From Undaria pinnatifida (taxonomy: Eukaryota; Sar; Phaeophyceae; Laminariales; Alariaceae), in assembly GCA_012845835.1 (NCBI GenBank), contig JABAKD010000020.1:19089146-19153145 (forward strand): DNA of 64,000 nt, in the 5' to 3' direction. Below are positions 9,900 to 22,940 of this stretch, piece by piece. The notes under the pieces were generated by a model, which made no database searches, had not been told where the DNA came from, and saw only the letters and a program-made list of their open reading frames with translations. Positions within the stretch are counted from its first letter, which is position 1; the number at the start of each line of letters is the position of its first letter. The position numbers and the translations under genes are program-made.

Positions 9900-10440
9900 T
9901 GGTGGCCAGACCCAGACTTCAGCCTCTTGAGCATGACGCCTCCCCCTTCCCCCTCCCCCTCCTCCCCCCCTCCCCGCCCCCTCCCCCCCTCCCCCCTCCA
10001 CCCCTCCCCCCTCCCCCCGGCCGCTTAGAGATGGCGACGGTGGATGGCGCTGCCGCAGCCTTTGCGCGTCGCTCTGCAGCTTTGCGTCTCTCCGTTTCAT
10101 GCCAATTCCGCATGAACAACTCGGCCCCCTCCTCTACTCGTCGAAGCCATCTTCCGGCCTTCTGAGCAGCCTATCGCCACCCTTCGAATTTCATTCCAAA
10201 GATCGACATATCCTCCTTCAGATGAGCCATCCAGTCCTTCTCTTGCCCCCCTGAGTAGTCCTTCCCCCCAACAAGCTCTCCAAACATCACCCTCTGTGGC
10301 AGACGCTCCTCCCCCATACGTGCTACGAATCCCCGAAACAATATCCTCCGTTTGCGCAACTATCGCCTCTATGCTCTTGGAAGCTGCCTTGGCAAGGGCG
10401 TCGGCGTACGATAGGGTGTGGTCGTCGCGCTTCCGTACAT
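9900..10440 (-). pseudogene. LINE-type ORF2 3' fragment
   Basis: Read on the minus strand from about 10440. The first frame gives LSYADALAKAASKSIEAIV. After a one-base frameshift it continues RKRRILFRGFVARMGEERLP, QRVMFGELVGGK, SGGQEKDWM and FGMKFEGWR. A TAG at 10173-10171 interrupts. Then comes AAQKAGRWLRRVEEGAELF and an Ala/Arg-rich tail running into a G-rich (plus-strand C-rich) tract. The string RRR-LF-G-VARM----LP---FGEL--GK---GGQ is the familiar region beyond the reverse transcriptase of LINE elements, where it ends the replicase polyprotein. The frameshift, stop and absence of the RT domain make this a 5'-truncated dead copy, the usual fate of LINE insertions. Confidence 0.75.
9943..10020 (+). 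repeat. C-rich polypyrimidine tract
   Basis: Runs of C broken by single T (about 78 bp). On the minus strand it forms the Gly/Arg-encoding extension of the LINE frame. It may be slippage expansion. Confidence 0.85.
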
Positions 10441-11059
10441 GTATTTGGTGTCAACACCATCAGAGCGTTCTGCGATCTGCAGAAAGTTTGTATGAGTCCC
10501 AACCAACCAGCCCACTGCGGCAACTGCGTACCGTGGTTGGAATAATATAGCGTATTGGAATCAGCGTGCACAGCAGAAATTTGAGGTAAAAAACCAGCTG
10601 GGTATTACAACAGCGATGGAATAGGGAAGAACACACCCTTCCCAAAATCCTGGATCAGCTGTCTCTTATTATTAAACCGTTTTTTTGTGGTGGTAGAAAG
10701 CAGTTTCTTTTTTTTGCTGCCAACGTTACCATTAACATTGGTGTTCACCGGCTGTTACACTATGTCGATATTCTGTGCGCCTTTTGTCATTCATGACTCT
10801 TCTTTTTTTTTCCTCCGGCTGGGCTTTTATGGTTTGACGGCCTTCGTTTCAGCTGTTAATTGCTTGGTGATGATCTTGCGAGCAACCACGACACCCCGCC
10901 CCCGTTTTTCTGCCAAATTGGCACTTGTTTCGCATGAATCTATTTTGACGTGCTCCCCTGTGTCTTTTTTGTCCGTGCCGGAAAAATCGAAGAAGAACCG
11001 CTATGCTGCACGTGTTGCCTTCGTTATGCTTGCGCGCATCTCGTCGTGCAATAATATAA
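10441..11059. other. Unassigned DNA
   Basis: No gene, RNA or repeat recognised beyond short T-runs. Confidence 0.4.
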
Positions 11060-12520
11060 AAAATGAAAATACACTCCAGCTGTGAGATCGAAGATTTCGT
11101 CGAAACTCATCTTTGCAAGCTGTGTGTGATACTCCGATCGCGCGTATTACGAGTTGTGTGTCCTCATTAGGGATATAGGTCGGCGACTCCCCTTACAACT
11201 ACAGTGTAGCTATCAGGGTCAACAGGGTGATGTTAGTCAGTCTGTGCGCGGAAACTATAAAACCCGTTTCTGAGGGGGACAAAATCTGACAGCTGTGGAG
11301 GGAAATGTATCTTTTTATCAAGTGAATCCTGTAAGTCGAATAACCGGTGAGGGGGGGGGCGGAGTTTTGAAGGACGTGGGGGCCTGGTTTTGATCAAAAG
11401 CGAGCGGGGTTGGAGGGGGGGGGGGGCAAGGAGGGGGGGGGCGGACGGGCAGGCGGTTTGTGCGTGTAAGCTATAAATCCTTTCAAGGGGATAAATCTGA
11501 CGGTTTTTGGGAAAAAAAAAAAAAAAATGCACCAGTATATCATGGGGGGGGGTTGGGGCGGGGGTGGGGCGTGTGGGGCAGCTCAATCTGTGCGTGGAAA
11601 CTATGCATTATTTTGAGGGGATAAATGTGACGGTTTTGGAAAGAATGTATCAGTTTATCATGTATATCCTGGGGTAAGTCGTACAATTAGTGAGTAGAGA
11701 GAGGGCGGCGTGTTTGAGGGGGTGGGGTTGGGATGGGTTGGGGGGGGTTGGGGAGGTGGGGGGTGGGGGCGGGGGGGGGGGGGGGGAGGGGGCGGGGGGG
11801 GGGGAAGGAAGGGTTTCAGGTGAGGGGTTTGTTATACGTGTGGTGCTAGGTCTAGGCGATGGTGCGGGTGGTGGGGAAGAAGGGGGCGTTCGGGGCGGGG
11901 GGGGGGGGGAAGCAGCAGCATGGATGGCTCTCGAAAGATAGTGAGGTGATATCCAGTGCGTGAAGTGTTTATTAATCTGGCGGATTTCGATATTAGGTGG
12001 GGCGTTTGAGCAAGGGAGAGCGTGAAGGGGGGGGGGGGGGGGGGGGGGGAGCTTTTTTAGGAGGTTTAGGTCACAAATAATATTCAAATACACTTCGGCT
12101 GTGAGATCAAAGATATGTAGGGGCTTGTTATACGCGTGGTGCTAGGTCTAGGCGATCGTGCGGGTGGTTGGAAAAGAGGGGGCGTTGGAGGTTTTTTTTT
12201 GGGGGGGGGTGGGGGGAAAGAATGAAAACTACGTCATGGATGGTCAGAAAGATAATGACGTGATATCAACTGCGTATAGGTGTTTATTACTCTGGCCGAT
12301 TTTGATTGTGAGTGGGGCGTTTGGACAAACTAGGCGGAAGGGGGGGGGGGGGGGGAGAAGGGATCGGGGGACGGGGGGGGGGGGGGGAAGTTTTTTTTTT
12401 TTATGAACAAGAGGGATCAGGGGAGGGGGAGGGGCGGGGGGCGGGACATTTCAATATGTGCGCGGAAACTATAAATCCTCAAAGGGGACAAACCTGACGA
12501 TTGAAGCAATAAGACATCCC
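11060..12520 (+). repeat. Array of dispersed-repeat modules separated by long G-runs
   Basis: The module seen at 7735 recurs from 11080. Its GTGCGCGGAAACTATAAA + GGGGACAAAATCTGACGG core is repeated at about 11245, 11460, 11590 and 12460. A second unit, GTGGTGCTAGGTCTAGGCGAT with GTTTATTA and GGGGCGTTTG, occurs at about 11840 and 12140 (period near 300 bp) and once at 8127. Between modules are G-runs of 8-20 bases, many with four runs close together, so several positions could fold as G-quadruplexes. Minus-strand proline-rich frames are compositional. Confidence 0.75.
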
Positions 12521-12539
12521 TTTATATCATCTGGCTTGT

Positions 12540-13040
12540 AATGTTTACTATTCTAGAAGGTTTGATGTTAGATGCAGCATGCAACCCAGTGTTTAAGTGT
12601 AGTAAATAACGTGTTAAATCTTCATAATTTGTTGTTGTATGATACATGGATCGAAAGCTAGAGATTATATAGAATAATGTACGATCAAAAATGGTCATGC
12701 AGGCATGATCGCCTTATCACGAGCATCAACGCGCGCTGCAAATAATGCTGTTTTACGAAATTGACAATGATTACTCTGTTACGGTGCATTATTTTTTTTG
12801 GGATTCCAACCCCGGAATGCGCGAGCGACGGTATTACACGTCAAGCATCCCACTATATCATATTCGTACTATGATCACTTTTTATCAAACGCTCTCACGG
12901 TGCACTGTTCTATTCGGAAAACCTCTGTGAGGGTGAAGATTCGACCTGCCACGAGCCTCGTCTATGCGCTTAGACTAATACCTGACGCGTGTTTGAGCTA
13001 TTCATAGGAGGCTTCCGTTTGTTTGCTGTTACGCACCTGT
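12540..13040. other. Unassigned DNA
   Basis: Moderately A/T-rich, with no repeat or gene recognised. Confidence 0.35.
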
Positions 13041-13329
13041 AGTGTGCGAAGGAGGCCGTGTGGAAAAAGGGAGTGCCCTCCGTACAAGGATACTTTATAG
13101 ATTCGACGTGATACCATGTCATGATTGAGGTGAAACCACGCGACATTAGATGTCACACTCACGTCAAGGCCATTATAGATGGGCGGTAATGTAGGTGACG
13201 ATGATGGGACAAGCAGGACGCCCCTTATCTCACTACCTGCTCTACCCTGCTCTACCCTGCGCTACCCTGCGATACCCTGCAGCCCTGTTATGTCTGTCTT
13301 TTAGCATTCTACGTATGGAAATAATGCAA
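13041..13329 (-). mobile_element. LTR-like element, copy B with leader
   Basis: Same family as copy A: GAGTGCCCTCCGTACAAGG at 13071, GGACAAGCAGGACGCCCC, four CTACCCTGC-type short repeats, then GTCTGTCTTTTAGCATTC and GGAAATAATGCAAG. On its left it carries GTGTGCGAAGGAGGCCGTGTG, which is shared with copy D at 24726 but not with A or C. No TGTAA duplication is seen. It stands at the left border of the large pyrimidine-rich block, in the same orientation as copy C at the right border. Confidence 0.65.
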
Positions 13330-16300
13330 GAGGTACACATATTTTCCGTGTTGTAAGGTCTGATTTTGTTTCGTTTTCGACTGGATGAATTGGTGGTTCT
13401 AACCATCTCCTGAGCACCACGCTCCTCCCCCGGGAATATCTACAACCGTCCATCACCTTCCGGTCTCCTTGGTGACGTTCGACAACTACTTGTACTGTAT
13501 CCTACCTCTCTACTCCGGTGCGTGCGATACCAAGTCTCCTGATTTCCTATCCATTCCGGACCAACATGGACCCCCCCCCAAACCTCGCGGTAAATCGCGC
13601 ACCAACCAGGACCCAACCCCTCAACCCTCGCAATGAACAGTGTGATTCGCGTTCTTCTCCTGCTGTAGCCATGGGTGGTACAGTTACGGTGAAGGACCTT
13701 GTCATTCTGTTCAATAAAATCGAAATAATGCCCGGAGCGCATTTTTGCGGCCGGGGTCGTTGACTGCATTTCCACCGCCGCCACTGATCCCGACCCATTC
13801 AGTCAAACCGGATTCCTCGACGTTTGGTACGGCCACCTTACACGCCGAGACTAGGAGGACGGCTCCCTCTACGAGAGACGCTCACCTGGTGCGTCTGCGA
13901 TTTTTTTTTAGCGCCTGAGGGCAAGAGGTTAGTTTTTTTTTTTTGTGGGGGATCGCAACAACGCCGCAAGGACAGCGACGACTACCACAGAGTGTGTCGC
14001 CGCAACGGCATCCATGAGGCCAGTGCCACGGTGGTTACCACATATTATGCCACCGCGTCTACAGCCCTTTGTGCCCCACGAGCTCGGGTTTGACCGCTTC
14101 TTGCACACCCCTCCACCCCCCCCATCTGAGCCACGATGACCGCCCCAACCGACACGTTGCTCACCCCATGCGGCCGCGTCTATCACCACAACGGTTCAAA
14201 ATCGCCCGCCCGTCACCGCGCTTAACCCCCTGCGCCCAATCGCCCCTGCTTTTGTTTGCTGATACTCGCTCACAACTGCATACGGCGCGCCCACGGTCTC
14301 GACCGGGCGGCACCCAAAGACACCCCTGTCTCCGGTATAATATTGTTTCGGGTTATTAGCCACGTCGTGCCTACCCAACTACGACTCATGTCGGTATCTT
14401 TAGACGCTAGGTCTGCGGTAATCTGCCGGTTCGGTCTATTTCCTTGAAATTGTGACCCACTCCCGCCGCTACTAAAGTTGTCAAAATGGCCACAGAGCCG
14501 CCAACCAACTTTATTGCCGCATTTCTCTACACGCCCCAAGCCCCAGTACCCACCACCCGTGAACCCACGGCATAAAAACGCCGCACGCGCCCTCCGCAAC
14601 CAGCCCCCCAAAACGCCGCACGCACGCCCCCGCATCACCTACTCCTCGGGTCAAGACCACCGTTCTTCTCCGGCTACCACCTACACCACCGTTCTCCTCC
14701 GTCTACCACCTACATCACCGATATTGACCACAGTAACAGCGACAGCGAAGTCGTCCAACGACGCAGACGCCATCCTATCCGTAGTGGCCGCGACGGCGGT
14801 CGCGACCACCCCAATTGTGACGCGCACGGCGCCTGCATCTGTCTCACGAACCGCAAAAAGTGGTGGCTCGCAACCACCACATTTTGCGATACGGGACACA
14901 ACCTGCGACGAGCATCATTCGCAACCACCTGGCCATCGAGTACCACTCCGCTGGCTTTCGGGCGTTTTTCCTGACGTCTGCATCGTGCCAGCGACACTCT
15001 CCCGCTGAGCAACACCACTCCTCTGGTGCGCTCAGCCCAGATTTGGGCATGCTTTAGGATATTGTTTTTTACTTTCAGTATTTGCGGAAACGTGCGGACC
15101 GTAAACCCGGCGCCATCACCCGGCATTAACCCGCGAAAACCAGTGCCGCTTGTTATAAATGCCGTGGCAACTATTTTTTGGGTCGAAAGCGCCATGATTG
15201 CCTTTCTTCCTCGGACAACTGCTGCGATAACGACGACAACATCGACAGCAACAGCGTGGCCGGCCGATAACCATTACGGCACAAAAGCCTGGACGCTACA
15301 CGCTGATCAACCGATACAGCACCACCAGCGTCAGGAAGATCTAACTAGCTTCATCCCCGCCCCCCGCCCCCCAACAACCCACCCCCCCCCGGCCAGCCCC
15401 ATACATATGATATCGCTTGTCCAAGCCTGATCCCCTTGTTTTAGCGATGGTTTTGAGATGTGGGTGCGAGGAGGCCAAGACGCCGAGCCCACCGAGGAGG
15501 CTCCACTCGACGTCTTTCACCGATGAGCAACGCTACTTGCCGAAGACTACGGCTACCAGCGGTTCCGGACTACAGCACGAAACTTCAGCTTCACATTTCA
15601 GACCATCGCCCCCTGAGCCCGCCTCGCCTATTTAACGGCGGCTCCACCCGCGCTCGTCCCAGGACGTTCGCATTTTGCAAGTGCCAGCGGTGGGCCCGCG
15701 AACGACGGGTTCCCACTCGCTGCCACGGTGTTGACAGCACCGCTGCCCCTGGGCCCGAGGGACAGTCCCGTCATGAAGACGGAAGACTCGCAATCATAGT
15801 TGACCAGGATATGCCCTGAGCCCCCTGCCCCGTGTTCCTTGCAACCCTCGTGCATTGCGTGGACACGGACCACAAGTAAAACATTTCCTAGCGAGTTATA
15901 TCCTTCTCCTCCAACGCTTGGAGACAGGACTCTCACGGTATCTTCGCCCCGCTCCTTCAAACGCCACCAACGGGGACCCTCCCAGAGCCTCGGTGATACA
16001 AGATACCGAGACTCCCTTTGCGATCACATGGACCCAGCCGGCTCTCTTCTCTAAATCAGCCAGCTGCACCCTCGCCATCGCCACGCGACAGTCCTACAAA
16101 CAGCCGCAATTGACAACTGCTTGGCGGCTTACCGACGTCGGCCTACACCGAACTACCTTTTCTGGGATGTTCAACCTTTAGCAGTGCCACCATTTTGGAT
16201 TCTTCTTCTACGGTTTTTTCTTATCATCGTGTGGGCTATTTTCCGACATTGCCGTAGGCCAACATTTTGAGCCACACCGCGAGCCCGCAGCTCACCCAGC

Positions 16301-18574
16301 TTGGACCAAGTATCGGAGCCGTTCCTAAGACCAGCCATGGACATTGGTTCCGAGACCGACAAACGCCGGAGCTCCTCTTTTATTACCTACCTGGGACAAT
16401 GGTTCCGAGGCCGACAAACGCCGGAAATTTTTCCCGTACCACCACCCAACGACCCTCGATACCTACCACCGCCCTCCCAGTTCGTATCTCTAGCTTCGGC
16501 AACAGTACATCCGAGACGGGCAATCCCATCCATAAGCAGAAGCAACAACCGCTTTATTCGGTTGGCAGCCGCCTTTCCGCCCTAACCCGCCGCGTTGCAA
16601 ACGAGTCATCCCCTTTCGGTCTCGGCATTTCTCACCGAGCTCTCCAACGCGACCGGTTTTCACGGAGCACCTCTGTCCCGACCCCCTTCATTGCCGCCGA
16701 GACGCACCTGTCGATTCGCCCTTGCCCTTCTCCACCCCGACGTGTTACCAAAGAGCCGCCTTGCTCCGGTCTCCGCCGATCCCGCCCAAACCACGGCCCA
16801 CAGCCTGCCCGCTTCCGACCACACGCGATCCAACAGAGCCAATGTGCTCGGGTCCCGTCTTTCACGCCGAAGGTCACCGCCTGGCGATGTGTCCTACGGG
16901 CTCGAGGATAGCAGCCATTCCCTCCATCTGGTTGGGTTGGCTTCCTCGACAACGTCTCCGATCTATCCCTGACACCGCCGACCATCTGGAGATAGCAGAC
17001 GCCCTCCTCCTCACGGTCTGGTTAGTTTTCCTTTCGACCAACGTTGGACTCCCTACCTCCCCCTTTTCACGGCTACCCTGGCCCGAACCATCCCGCCTAT
17101 ACCAGACCACCAACGGTACCTCCCGGCCAGCTTTTCAGTTTACCCACCAGCGTAACCTGGCCAACGACGATTTTTCTGTCGTTCCCCAACCACAACAAAC
17201 CCAAGGTTTATCGCTCCCGACCCAGCTCTTTAGCTACCCCCCCATTAACCGGATCCAAACCACCAACGGCCCTTCAGCCTTCCTCGACGACACAACCACG
17301 GACGACCTTCCCAACCACGGTTCACCGGCAATCGCGTCGATGCTTCCGTCTACACCGCCTTTCTCATATCCACCTTGGTTCGACACCATGGCGTTCTATT
17401 CCCCAGTGGGTGATTGTTTTCTTGCGGTACGTGTTCTTCTTTTCCAACCGTCGACTGATTTTGTTTCCGTTGCCAGTGAACACCGAACAGTTCCCCTCCA
17501 ATCCAACGGTCCCGAATCCCCATCCGTCCCTGAAGACACGTCTGCGGCACCAATACCGCCACCCCCCCTATTGCCTCAACAGCCCCGTAGGTTTACCACC
17601 TGAACCTAGACATCCTCTACCCGTCCCTGAAGGCACGTCTGTGACGCCACTATCGCCACCCTCCCTACCCTACCATTTCTATAGGTTTACCATCTGAACC
17701 TGTGCTTTTGTTCCTTTCCGGTTATGACCTCTCCGAGCCGGGCATCGGCTTGGGTGGGCTCGTTCCCCCTTCCCCCCCTACTCACCACCACATCCCGCCG
17801 CTCCCATCTTCTGAGTTGGAGTCAATTATTTATCTGGGAATGAGCGTTTCGAACCGAGTATCGGTTTCGGTGGGCTCGCTCCCTCTTCTCTCCGCCCCAC
17901 CTCTACCATTTCACCGCTCCCCTTTTTCCGAGCTTGTTAATGTTTTTCTCGGGTTCTTGAACCTCCCAAGCCTGGTACGTATGGGACCTTTTTTAGCCAG
18001 AAATCGGGCTCTTTCACGGCCTCTTTGCTGCCCACGTCGAAATATGTGAGCATCCCATCCCGTGTATCGTTTTGGGTGGGCTAGTTTCTCCTCCCTTTCG
18101 ACCCGCCATCACCATCCGCCTCCATCCACCGGCGACGCGCAAAACGTGCACCTCTCCTGTTAGGCTTTGACTTGGGTGCGCTCAAACTCCCTCCCTTCTG
18201 CCCCATGCACCACCACGTTTCGCTGAAGATACTTTCCACAACCCACAGTTGCGGATCATACCAAAACACCATCGACCCCTTCTCCGCCCCAAGACTTCTG
18301 TCGGGTCTATTTCGGCCCATGGCATCGCCTCCGGTTCGCTAGCCAGCTCCGAGAAAGGCGCCGAGGACGCTGGCGATCCTCCCGGATCGGCTTTCAGGCC
18401 GTCCTTTGTTCTCCCCAGCGCCCACCATTGGCGCATCCCATTTAGGCCATCCTTCGTTGGACCATTATTTTCCCAGAGCCGTCATCGCTCCACAGCCGCC
18501 GCTGGAAACTGTGGACAGCCCTTCCGACTACGGTTTTTTCGCCAGTACCTGTGGCTACACTTCCAAGACCATCA

Positions 18575-18950
18575 TCACCAGAGATTCGTCGTCACCAGAG
18601 CTTTGCGACCAGAGCTCCATCGTCACCAGAGCTTCGTTGTCACCTGAGCTTTGCGACCAGAGCTCCATCTTCACCAGAGCTTCGTCGTCACCTGAGTTTC
18701 GCGACCAGAGCTCTACCTTCACCGGAATTCCACCTTCCACCAGAGCTTCGTCGTCACTCGAGCTTTACGACCAGAGTCCCACCTTTGTCAGAGCTCCATC
18801 TTCAACAAAGCTTCGTCGTCACCTGCGCTTCGCGACCAGAGCTCCTCCTGCACGGAGATTCGTCGTCACCTGTCGACACCTGAGCTTCGCGACCAGAGCT
18901 CCACCTTCGTCAGAGATCCACCTTTCACCTGAGCTCCACCTCCGTCTTCC
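18575..18950 (-). repeat. 48-bp minisatellite, 16-residue repeat if read on the minus strand
   Basis: About eight imperfect units, consensus on plus GAGCTTCGTCGTCACC, then TGAGCTTTGCGACCAGAG and CTCCATC. Because 48 is a multiple of three, the minus strand stays open over several units and reads MELWSQSSGDDEALV with variants. Two units carry indels that break the period. Confidence 0.85.
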
Positions 18951-20051
18951 GTGACTACTTCATTCGATTTCTTTCCCCTTCGAGCCACTACCAACGACAA
19001 GGCAATCTTTTTTCTGGCCACTACCACCGGCCCCGGTATCGTCGCCACCATCTGCTCCGACCATCTGGGAATTATTTCACCGACTTCTGCAGCCATGCAT
19101 CGATGGACCTGTCGCTTCAAGCCGTTACCAGCGACGAGGCGCCCTCTTTCTGGCCACTACCACCAACTCCGGCGTCATCGCACCGTCAGCGCCGACCAGC
19201 GGGGACGTATTTGGCTGACCCCTGCAACCACCGCGCCCGTAGGCCTGCTCCTTCAATCCGCTACAAACCGCCCCCGGCGTCACTGCCACCGTGGGCTACT
19301 TCGGGCGTTCTCTACCGAATATTCCAGTAACCACGCCGTCATCCTCGCCGCGTGAAAAACTAACTCCACCACCACGAGCACCGCAGGAATCTCCACAGGC
19401 CCACTTTAAAGAAATACTACAGCGTCAACGCTTGCGCTTACATGTACGCTGCGGAACACGCACATTTCACCGCCGCGTACGCGATCCGACACCTTCTTCA
19501 ACCAACAATATTGAGCTACTACAGCCTCGTCTTCTTCCGTCACAGAGCCCCTTCCGTATCGTCCGCGAACACCCCATCCTCACTGGTTCGTGCTCTGAGC
19601 TTTTCAACACGTTTTATTGGACCATCATCTGTCTCCAGCGCTCCTACCACATCTTCCGCGAACACTACGACGCCACCGCCTCGCGATCACAGCGCTACAG
19701 CACACCTTGGTACGAACACTAGCTGCGTTTCATCGATTTTTTCTACAGACTCTACATAATCCGGTTCCAAGATCAACCTACGGTGTGTCTTCTGCACATC
19801 TTTGCGGAGCACCACCTACGGGTCGGCGTGTCTACAACGCCACGCGAAAGGGGTATCTGCTGCCAGGGTATTATCGCGTTGAGTCGCACTTACCCTTTTT
19901 TCTTGGTGTCCCTCCCCCTAATCATGTTTCTTGAGTTCTTTCTTGAGTTTCTTCATGGGATTTGCTTTGTGCGCATTGGCTTCTTGATTTTCTCTCTTGG
20001 GTTTGATTTTGTTGTTCAGTTAGTTTCAAGGTACCTCTTCTTTGCCGTGAC

Positions 20052-20640
20052 TTTTCGGGTTGTCCCACTTTTGACCAGCACGAATGTTTGCGTGCTTGTG
20101 TCGGTGTGCTACCCTGACGTTTCGGGTTGTCCCACTTTTGACCAGCACATATGTTTGCGTGCTTGTGTCGGTGTGCTGCCCAGGCCTTCCAGCCACTGAT
20201 TTAGCTCGCTACATTTTCGTAACCAGGCCGAAAAATTGTGACAGTGCCGTCTTCATGTTCCTGCCGGTTTAGCCTGCCCCGTTTTCGTAACTTGGCCGCA
20301 AACCTGCCGTGTTTTCGTTTCCTCCCGTCGGTTCAGCATACTCTTGTTTCGCAGCCCGCGAAACCACTGTGGTATATTTTTTTGTTGGCCTTTCCCCTGG
20401 TCTTTGCACTACGTATGTCATAGGTGCTTATTGAGGCGTCGCAATTGTTTTCTTACCGCTATGGCATATATGTCTTAGCCCTTCCTCGGCTTTTTGCACT
20501 ACGTTTGCACCACGTACGTCATAGGTGCTTATTGAGCGTCGTATTTCTTCTCTTACCAACGTGGTATATGTGCTCTGGCCCTTTCTCTGTTTTCTGCACT
20601 ACGCACGCCGTAGGTGCTTATTGAGGCGTGTTGTTCACCT
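20052..20640. repeat. Two adjacent small tandem repeats
   Basis: TTTCGGGTTGTCCCACTTTT, GACCAGCAC and TTTGCGTGCTTGTGTCGGTG occurs at 20055 and 20122 (period 67). CATAGGTGCTTATTGAG, with TCTTACC, TGGTATAT and GCCCTT, occurs three times from about 20408 to 20630 (period near 95). Confidence 0.8.
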
Positions 20641-22700
20641 TGTTTGCGTCATATAGCCCTGCACAAGTCCCCTCTTCTCGGTTGGACATCCACGTGCTTT
20701 CGCGTATGTTTTAGACTTTTCGTCGCTTAGCTTCCAATAGCAATGGCTTTTGAGTAGGCCACATTTTCAGAGCTTCAAGACATCAACTTTTTAGCTAGTG
20801 TTCGAGTCCGTCGTTTGTTCACGGCCTCCCTCCTCTAGGCTTCTTTACAGTATCAACCCCCGAAACCATGGTAGTTTCGCTTGATCCTCATTAGCCTGAA
20901 CTTCGCTTGCACGCTGTGCATGCGCCCCGCTAACATTTTTAGAGTTGTACGCCATTTGGTCTCCCCCACTGTCCGGCTTATGGCATCAGCCCGCGACATC
21001 GTAACAGTTTCGTCTGATTCCTTCTCAGTCATCGTGACAGTTTTGTCTGAGTCCTTCTCAGCCGAGATATTGCCTACACCATGTGCGCGCTCTTTCGCAG
21101 AATTTCTGAGCCCTCCGTTGTGTTAAGACCCCGTTTTCACCGCTCTCACGGTATGAGTTGAAAAAATATCGTGTTAGCTTGGTTTTTCATCTTGGTTTTC
21201 CTTCCCCCTGCACTATGTGCCGGACGGGAACGTACACCCCCTCCCCTCTGCTGTGTGAGCATTTTCGGAACGTATTTCCTCCCGACTCTGGCGTTCGTGC
21301 ATTTTCGGAACCTATACCTTCCGCTTTCGCGTCCATGCAACGCGGGTAGTGTTTGTTTTCCTGTTGTTTCTGGACACACTTGATCCTTTTAGTGGTTATA
21401 GCTGGGCACAGCTATCAACAGTGGTAGCCTTCTCTCCTTTTTTCTAGGAAAAGTCCGCTCACGAACGCTTAGTGCGCGTATTAGCTTTGGACCCTACTGC
21501 CTCAGTACAATTCTACCTGGTAGGTACCAGTATAGGTCTAGTCAGTGTTATCGCCTCGTGGCTCCCCAAAGTACCCCCTTACAGTCTGAGTATCATTATG
21601 GCTCCGAAAACGTTTTAACGTAGTAGTATGCCTTCTGTCTTCTTTGCCGCATTCAACGTATGACATTTGCTCGTTTTTCGATGATCTTCATGGTCGCCTT
21701 GATCTTGGACTTGTGCCCAAGTTGTTCTACTTTTCTACAGTACGACGAGTGTTCGCCTTTGTGGTTTTGCTTCCGCCTTCTACCGCCGATGTAGCCTGCC
21801 CACTTTTCGTGCATACCGACGAACCATGGCGTTTCCGAACCATGTCGAGGTTTTCCATCGTCTCGTTCCCACCTCGCCTTATGCGATGGGCGACAACATA
21901 GATGCTCCCCGCGTTATCTCTCTTCGTTTTTCCCGAGGCATGACCTCCCGTTTTGAATGTTGTTGACTTTCCTCGCTGCAGTACGTTGCTATTACGCGAT
22001 TTTCCTACTTTCTGTTTTTCGGTGCATTTTCTTCGGTACCTTTTTATTTTTTAGGGATGCTCCACGTTAGTGACCCCGTGTTCCCGACGTAGAGTACTTG
22101 GCTGTAATTTTCTTCGTATTGTCTTCTCTATTCCCTACATTCTCTCTGAAGCTAGACACTTCCAGCGCTGCTTCGAGCTGAACGAGTATCTTCTTGTTGA
22201 CCCCATTTTTGGCTTGCTTTGTTATGTTTGAATAGCCTCGCTACGTTTGCTGGCATTGCTCCCGTTATTAGTTAGCCTCTCAAGGTGTCATAGGTCGACT
22301 ATCTTTCCGGCTTCTGACACAAGTAGTACCTTATGCCTTTTTTTGTTTACGTTTTAGTTTCGTCCTTGTTTGCGTATTGCTTGGCTAGGTGACACCACAT
22401 ATTCCTTCCCGTTTTCCTGGTACTGCTGTACCCAGGTAGCTTCTAACGGTACTCCCCTGTTGCCCTCCGGTTCAGCTTTCCGGCGTATCACACGCCTCCA
22501 GTACCACCATTTTGGTGTTGTCTGTGCCACTGTTGAGGTGTTGTCTTTCTCTGCGTTTTCGCGATTATTTGTTTTGGTTGCCTCGGTTTCCCGTTCTACA
22601 GTTTGACCAAGGGCCTTATGCTAGCCTCCTAGGTCCCACATTACGGCCCTGTGCTGCCGTTACACCTCCGCGTACTGGTTCTTTGTAGTTTTTCCTTTCG

Positions 22701-22940
22701 ACCAATGGTCTCACGTCAGCCTTCCAGGTCCAACCTTTCGTACAGACCCTGACATTATTTTAGGCACTGTTCTTTGTTTTCTCTCGTTACAGGCTCTTAC
22801 TCTTCTGCGTTTCGACCAATGGCCCGACGCTTGCCTACTTCTTCGCGTCTTGACCGATGGCCCCACCTCAGCTTTCCATGTCCAACGTAGCGGACTCTGA
22901 CATTCTTTTAGGCAGTATTCCTTGCTTTCTCTCTTGTCTT
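22701..22940. repeat. Two-copy tandem duplication, period ~152 bp
   Basis: ACCAATGGTCTCAC, TCAGCCTTCCAGGTCCAAC, CTGACATTATTTTAGGCA and TTTTCTCTC at 22701 is repeated at 22853 with about 80% match. A plain module duplication inside the pyrimidine-rich block. Confidence 0.75.

Noticed and set aside
16267-17697. Long Pro/Ser/Thr-rich plus-strand frames (up to 293 codons)
   Set aside because: They overlap in three frames over a C/T-rich strand, where stop codons are scarce. No domain, codon bias or splice pattern supports any of them.
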